The notes below the pieces were generated by a model. That model ran no database searches and was not told the DNA's origin. It was given only the letters and a program-made list of their open reading frames with translations. The translations under genes and the position numbers were made by a program. A DNA stretch of 9,195 bases, taken from assembly GCA_947626405.1 (NCBI GenBank), contig CANQSE010000068.1, positions 1 to 9,195 of the forward strand, written 5' to 3'. Origin of the DNA: an uncultured Acetatifactor sp. GTDB taxonomy: Bacteria > Bacillota > Clostridia > Lachnospirales > Lachnospiraceae. Positions within the stretch are counted from its first letter, which is position 1. Each line of letters starts with the position of its first letter. Of this stretch, positions 6,279 through 9,195 are shown piece after piece.

Positions 6279-6863
6279 ATGGGAGAAAAATCGGTTCAAA
6301 AGAGAAAGTTCATCCTGGAGACGGCAAGAAAAGTATTCGTGGAAAAGGGCTTTAAGAAAGTCACAATGAAGGATATTGTGGAAGCATGTGAGATAAGCAG
6401 GGGAGGACTTTATCTGTACTTTGACAACACAAGCGAGATTTTTACGGAGGTCATGCGGCTTGAGAGCGAGGAGGCTGACGACGTCTTTTCCGACAGCATA
6501 ACGGAAGACGCCACGGCCGCGGATATCCTTGTGCTGTTTTTGCAGGAGCAGAAAAAGGAGCTTCTGAGGAAAAAGGACACGCTGACGCAGGCGATTTACG
6601 AATTTTATTTTGAAAACCAGCCGCCAAAGAAGGACAACATTTTAAAGAAGCAGTTTGATTCCGCGGTGAAGATAATAGAGAAGCTTATTGAGACGGGAGT
6701 TGACAACGGAGAGTTCTACTGCGAGGACTGCGCGGGAACGGCGCGCAACATTATGTTTGTGCTTGAAGGGCTCAAGATTTCGGCGCAGACCATAAAGATC
6801 ACCCCTGAAACGGTGGATCGGGAGATCATGTACATACTGAAGTCGTTGGGAGTGGAGGCTTGA
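6279..6863 (+). CDS. TetR-family transcriptional regulator
   Basis: A 194-residue protein of normal TetR length. The N-terminal DNA-binding domain is clear: a helix ILETARKVFVEKGF (12-25), then the helix-turn-helix from V28 to about 50, with the recognition segment ISRGGLYLYF (39-48). The rest is a helical ligand-binding and dimerisation domain with low family-wide similarity, so the ligand cannot be told. The start ATG has AGAGG 4 nt upstream, a slightly tight spacing. It probably shares a transcript with the DUF6508-like gene. A 20-bp palindrome at 6967-6986, about 100 nt after its stop, is a possible but unproven binding site. No exporter lies directly beside it, so its target is unclear. 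Confidence 0.92.
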   Translation: MGEKSVQKRKFILETARKVFVEKGFKKVTMKDIVEACEISRGGLYLYFDNTSEIFTEVMRLESEEADDVFSDSITEDATAADILVLFLQEQKKELLRKKDTLTQAIYEFYFENQPPKKDNILKKQFDSAVKIIEKLIETGVDNGEFYCEDCAGTARNIMFVLEGLKISAQTIKITPETVDREIMYILKSLGVEA

Positions 6864-6894
6864 TTTGTGCCGGAGCGTCACAAATTGCCCTGAT

Positions 6895-6947
6895 GGCAGA
6901 TGAGAAATCGCATACGCTAACTGTATTTACAGTTTTTTCTCATCGCC
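6895..6947 (+). terminator. Nested hairpin with internal T-run (terminator or structured leader)
   Basis: The inner hairpin AACTGT (6919-6924), ATTT, ACAGTT (6929-6934) runs into six Ts (6933-6938), like a weak intrinsic terminator for the TetR transcript. An outer stem encloses it: GATGAGAAA (6899-6907) pairs with TTTCTCATC (6936-6944), extended by GGC (6895-6897) with GCC (6945-6947) across one bulged A. The outer stem would bury the T-run, so formation of one arm could influence termination. GAGCGT (6873-6878) and ACGCTC (6960-6965) could pair around the whole element. Confidence 0.5.
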
Positions 6948-6966
6948 CTGTCGCGTAAAACGCTCA

Positions 6967-6986
6967 AAGGCGAATTAATTCGCCTT
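6967..6986. promoter_or_regulatory. 20-bp perfect palindrome (operator or hairpin)
   Basis: AAGGCGAATTAATTCGCCTT is perfectly self-complementary over 20 bases. It lies 44 nt upstream of the purL start and 103 nt after the TetR stop. With no T-run after it, it is not a standard terminator. A site for a dimeric repressor, for example the adjacent TetR protein, is the simplest inference. An RNA hairpin with an 8-bp stem and TTAA loop is the alternative. It does not match the LexA box or a spaced PurBox pair. Confidence 0.55.
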
Positions 6987-7029
6987 GGATTGGGGAAAGT
7001 GTGAAAAACGTTCCAGATTGGGGATTAAA

Positions 7030-9195
7030 ATGGGAGAAGTAAGACGGATTTATGTGGAAAAAAAGGAACCCTTTGCGGTAAAGGCCAGGGAGCTTCTGGA
7101 GGAGATAAACGGTTATCTGGGCGTAAACGCCGACGGAGTGCGGATTTTTATCCGCTACGACGTGGAAAACCTGTCGGCTCAGGTCTTTGAGACGGCGTGC
7201 AGGACCGTGTTTTCTGAGCCGCCCGTAGATTATCTCTATCGTGAGACGATAGAAATTCCCGAGGGAGCGAGAGTCTTTTCGGTTGAGTTCCTTCCGGGGC
7301 AGTTTGACCAGAGAGCGGACTCCGCCGTACAGTGCGTAAGGTTTCTTGACGAGACGCAGGAGCCCTTGATCCGCACTGCAGTCACGTATATGATTCTGGG
7401 AAACGTGACGCAGGAGGAGTTTGAGCGCATTAAGGCATACTGCATAAACCCCGTGGATTCAAGGGAAACCGGCATGGAAAAGCCTGTTACGCTTGTCACG
7501 GATTTTGAGGAACCGGCCGGAGTTCCCATACTCGAGGGATTTGCCGGCATGGATGAGGAAAAGCTCAAAAAGCTTTATGACTCCCTGTCGCTGGCGATGA
7601 CCTTCAGGGATTTTCTTCACATACAGAATTATTTCAGAAACGACGAAAAGCGTGATCCGTCAATGACGGAGATAAGAGTGCTCGACACCTACTGGTCGGA
7701 CCACTGCCGCCACACGACGTTTTCAACCGAGCTTAAGAGCGTGGAATTTGGCGAAGGTTATTACCGCGCTCCCCTTGAGTCCGCATACCGGAACTATCTT
7801 AAGACAAGAGAAGAAGTTTTCGGAGGAAGATCCGATAAATTTGTATGTCTTATGGATCTGGCGCTGATGGCGATGAGAAAGCTTAAAAAAGACGGCAGAC
7901 TTAAGGATATGGAGGAGTCGGACGAGATAAACGCCTGCTCCGTGGTGGTTCCTGTGGAGACGGACTACGGCGATCACAGGGAAACCGAGGAGTGGCTTGT
8001 GTTTTTCAAAAACGAGACACACAATCACCCGACCGAGATCGAGCCCTTCGGAGGCGCCGCCACGTGTCTTGGAGGTGCAATCAGGGATCCGCTCTCGGGC
8101 AGAGGATATGTGTACCAGGCTATGCGTGTAACCGGAGCGGCCGATCCTACCGTGCCGGTGTCGGAAACCCTTAAAGGTAAGCTGTCTCAGAAGAAGCTCG
8201 TAAAGGGCGCTGCGGCAGGTTATTCGTCTTATGGAAACCAGATTGGTCTGGCGACGGGTTATGTGAAGGAAATTTACCACCCCGATTATGTGGCCAAGCG
8301 AATGGAGATCGGAGCCGTCATGGGAGCCGCTCCCAGAAAAAACGTAATCAGGGAGTCGTCCGCCCCGGGGGACGTTGTCATTTTGCTCGGAGGACGGACC
8401 GGACGTGACGGCTGCGGAGGAGCAACCGGATCCTCAAAGGTCCATACGGAAAAATCAATTGAAAACTGCGGCGCCGAGGTACAAAAGGGCAATGCGCCCA
8501 CGGAGCGTAAGATTCAGAGACTGTTCAGGCGTCCCGAGGTCTCAAGGATAATAAAGAAATGCAACGATTTCGGCGCGGGAGGAGTTTCCGTGGCCATCGG
8601 CGAGCTTGCGGACGGCCTTGAGATCGATCTTGACAAGGTGCCGAAAAAATACGCCGGACTCGACGGAACCGAGCTTGCGATATCGGAATCTCAGGAGAGG
8701 ATGGCCGTGGTTGTCGATGCGGGAGACGCGGACAGATTTCTGGGATATGCCGCCGAGGAAAACCTTGAGGCGGTGACTGTGGCAGTGGTGACGCAGGAGC
8801 CGAGGCTTGTGCTTAACTGGCGCGGTAAGAAGATAGTTGATATAAAGAGGGCTTTCCTGGATACAAACGGCGCCCATCAGGAGGCCGCAGTCATGGTTGA
8901 CGTACCTGACAGGGAAGAAAGCTTCTTCAGGAAATGGGCTGTGCCCGCCGTGGGAGAAAAGCTTGCGTCAGGGGACATAAAGGGCGCGTGGCTTGCCCTG
9001 TTAAACGACCTTAACGTATGCTCTCAAAAGGGACTGGTGGAAATGTTCGACGCTTCCATCGGCGCGGGGAGCGTCCTGATGCCTTACGGCGGTACCCGCC
9101 AGCTCACGGAGACTCAGATCATGGCGGCAAAGCTGCCGATGCTTCACGGAAAGACCGACACGGTTACGATGATGAGCTATGGATTTGATCCGTAT
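7030..9195 (+). CDS. purL: Phosphoribosylformylglycinamidine synthase, large single-chain type, 3' end cut by window edge
   Basis: Catalyses the ATP- and glutamine-dependent conversion of FGAR to FGAM, the fourth step of de novo purine synthesis, in the cytosol. The first 722 residues are present and the frame is open to the edge; large single-chain enzymes run to roughly 1200-1300 residues, so the rest, including the C-terminal glutamine amidotransferase domain, lies outside. Visible parts: a PurS-like N-terminal domain (about 1-160, opening VRRIYVEKKEPFAVKA), the active-site block SDHCRHTTF (223-231), the metal- and ATP-binding block NETHNHPTEIEPFGG (328-342), a glycine-rich loop GGRTGRDGCGGATGSS (454-469) and NDFGAGGVSVAIGELADG (512-529). 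The second AIRS-like half begins before the edge (LNDLNVCSQKG). The start ATG fits the family N-terminus, with GGGG (7020-7023) 6 nt upstream as a modest ribosome site. No frameshift was seen. Confidence 0.95.
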   Translation, partial: MGEVRRIYVEKKEPFAVKARELLEEINGYLGVNADGVRIFIRYDVENLSAQVFETACRTVFSEPPVDYLYRETIEIPEGARVFSVEFLPGQFDQRADSAVQCVRFLDETQEPLIRTAVTYMILGNVTQEEFERIKAYCINPVDSRETGMEKPVTLVTDFEEPAGVPILEGFAGMDEEKLKKLYDSLSLAMTFRDFLHIQNYFRNDEKRDPSMTEIRVLDTYWSDHCRHTTFSTELKSVEFGEGYYRAPLESAYRNYLKTREEVFGGRSDKFVCLMDLALMAMRKLKKDGRLKDMEESDEINACSVVVPVETDYGDHRETEEWLVFFKNETHNHPTEIEPFGGAATCLGGAIRDPLSGRGYVYQAMRVTGAADPTVPVSETLKGKLSQKKLVKGAAAGYSSYGNQIGLATGYVKEIYHPDYVAKRMEIGAVMGAAPRKNVIRESSAPGDVVILLGGRTGRDGCGGATGSSKVHTEKSIENCGAEVQKGNAPTERKIQRLFRRPEVSRIIKKCNDFGAGGVSVAIGELADGLEIDLDKVPKKYAGLDGTELAISESQERMAVVVDAGDADRFLGYAAEENLEAVTVAVVTQEPRLVLNWRGKKIVDIKRAFLDTNGAHQEAAVMVDVPDREESFFRKWAVPAVGEKLASGDIKGAWLALLNDLNVCSQKGLVEMFDASIGAGSVLMPYGGTRQLTETQIMAAKLPMLHGKTDTVTMMSYGFDPY

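Noticed and set aside
6967..6986. LexA or PurR box interpretation of the palindrome
   Set aside because: The spacing is CGAA-4-TTCG, whereas the Gram-positive LexA box has CGAAC-4-GTTCG, and PurBoxes are paired CGAA motifs separated by about 16-18 nt.
7723..8280. 185-codon minus-strand frame
   Set aside because: Fully antisense to purL, which has clear motifs over the same bases.

Overview
The window looks like a chromosomal segment of an anaerobic Firmicute, most likely Lachnospiraceae or a related Clostridia. This rests on recognised protein families and style: a TM288-like ABC exporter half, a clostridial Cys-rich small protein, a large single-chain PurL, mid-range GC in genes and an AT-rich promoter region. 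No 16S rRNA or other phylogenetic marker is present, so the assignment is an inference. No tRNA, rRNA, transposase, integrase or CRISPR array was seen.

Layout. (1) Positions 3-2024, plus strand: an ABC exporter subunit whose reading frame runs off the left edge, followed 15 nt later by a 79-residue Cys-rich metal-binding-type protein. (2) Positions 2066-5294, minus strand: a 761-residue protein with an N-terminal cyclic-nucleotide-binding-like domain and a large unrecognised remainder. A CDF-family metal cation exporter follows it by 46 nt, so the two are probably one operon. (3) Positions 5295-5770: a gene-free divergent control region. It holds a leftward and a rightward extended -10 promoter candidate, phased T-tracts between them, and two 34-nt near-identical hairpin repeats that would lie in a long leader of the 761-residue gene. 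(4) Positions 5771-6863, plus strand: a DUF6508-like protein and a TetR-family regulator, 40 nt apart. (5) Positions 6864-7029: a nested-hairpin terminator or structured leader, then a 20-bp perfect palindrome. (6) Position 7030 to the right edge, plus strand: the first 722 residues of a large phosphoribosylformylglycinamidine synthase (purL), cut by the window end.

How the genes relate: the metal exporter, the Cys-rich protein and the ABC exporter are separate transport or metal-handling genes with no proven link. PurL is housekeeping purine synthesis. The least explained material is the 761-residue cNBD-like protein, its repeat-bearing leader, and the structured region upstream of purL. Nothing here proves a new defence or mobile system.
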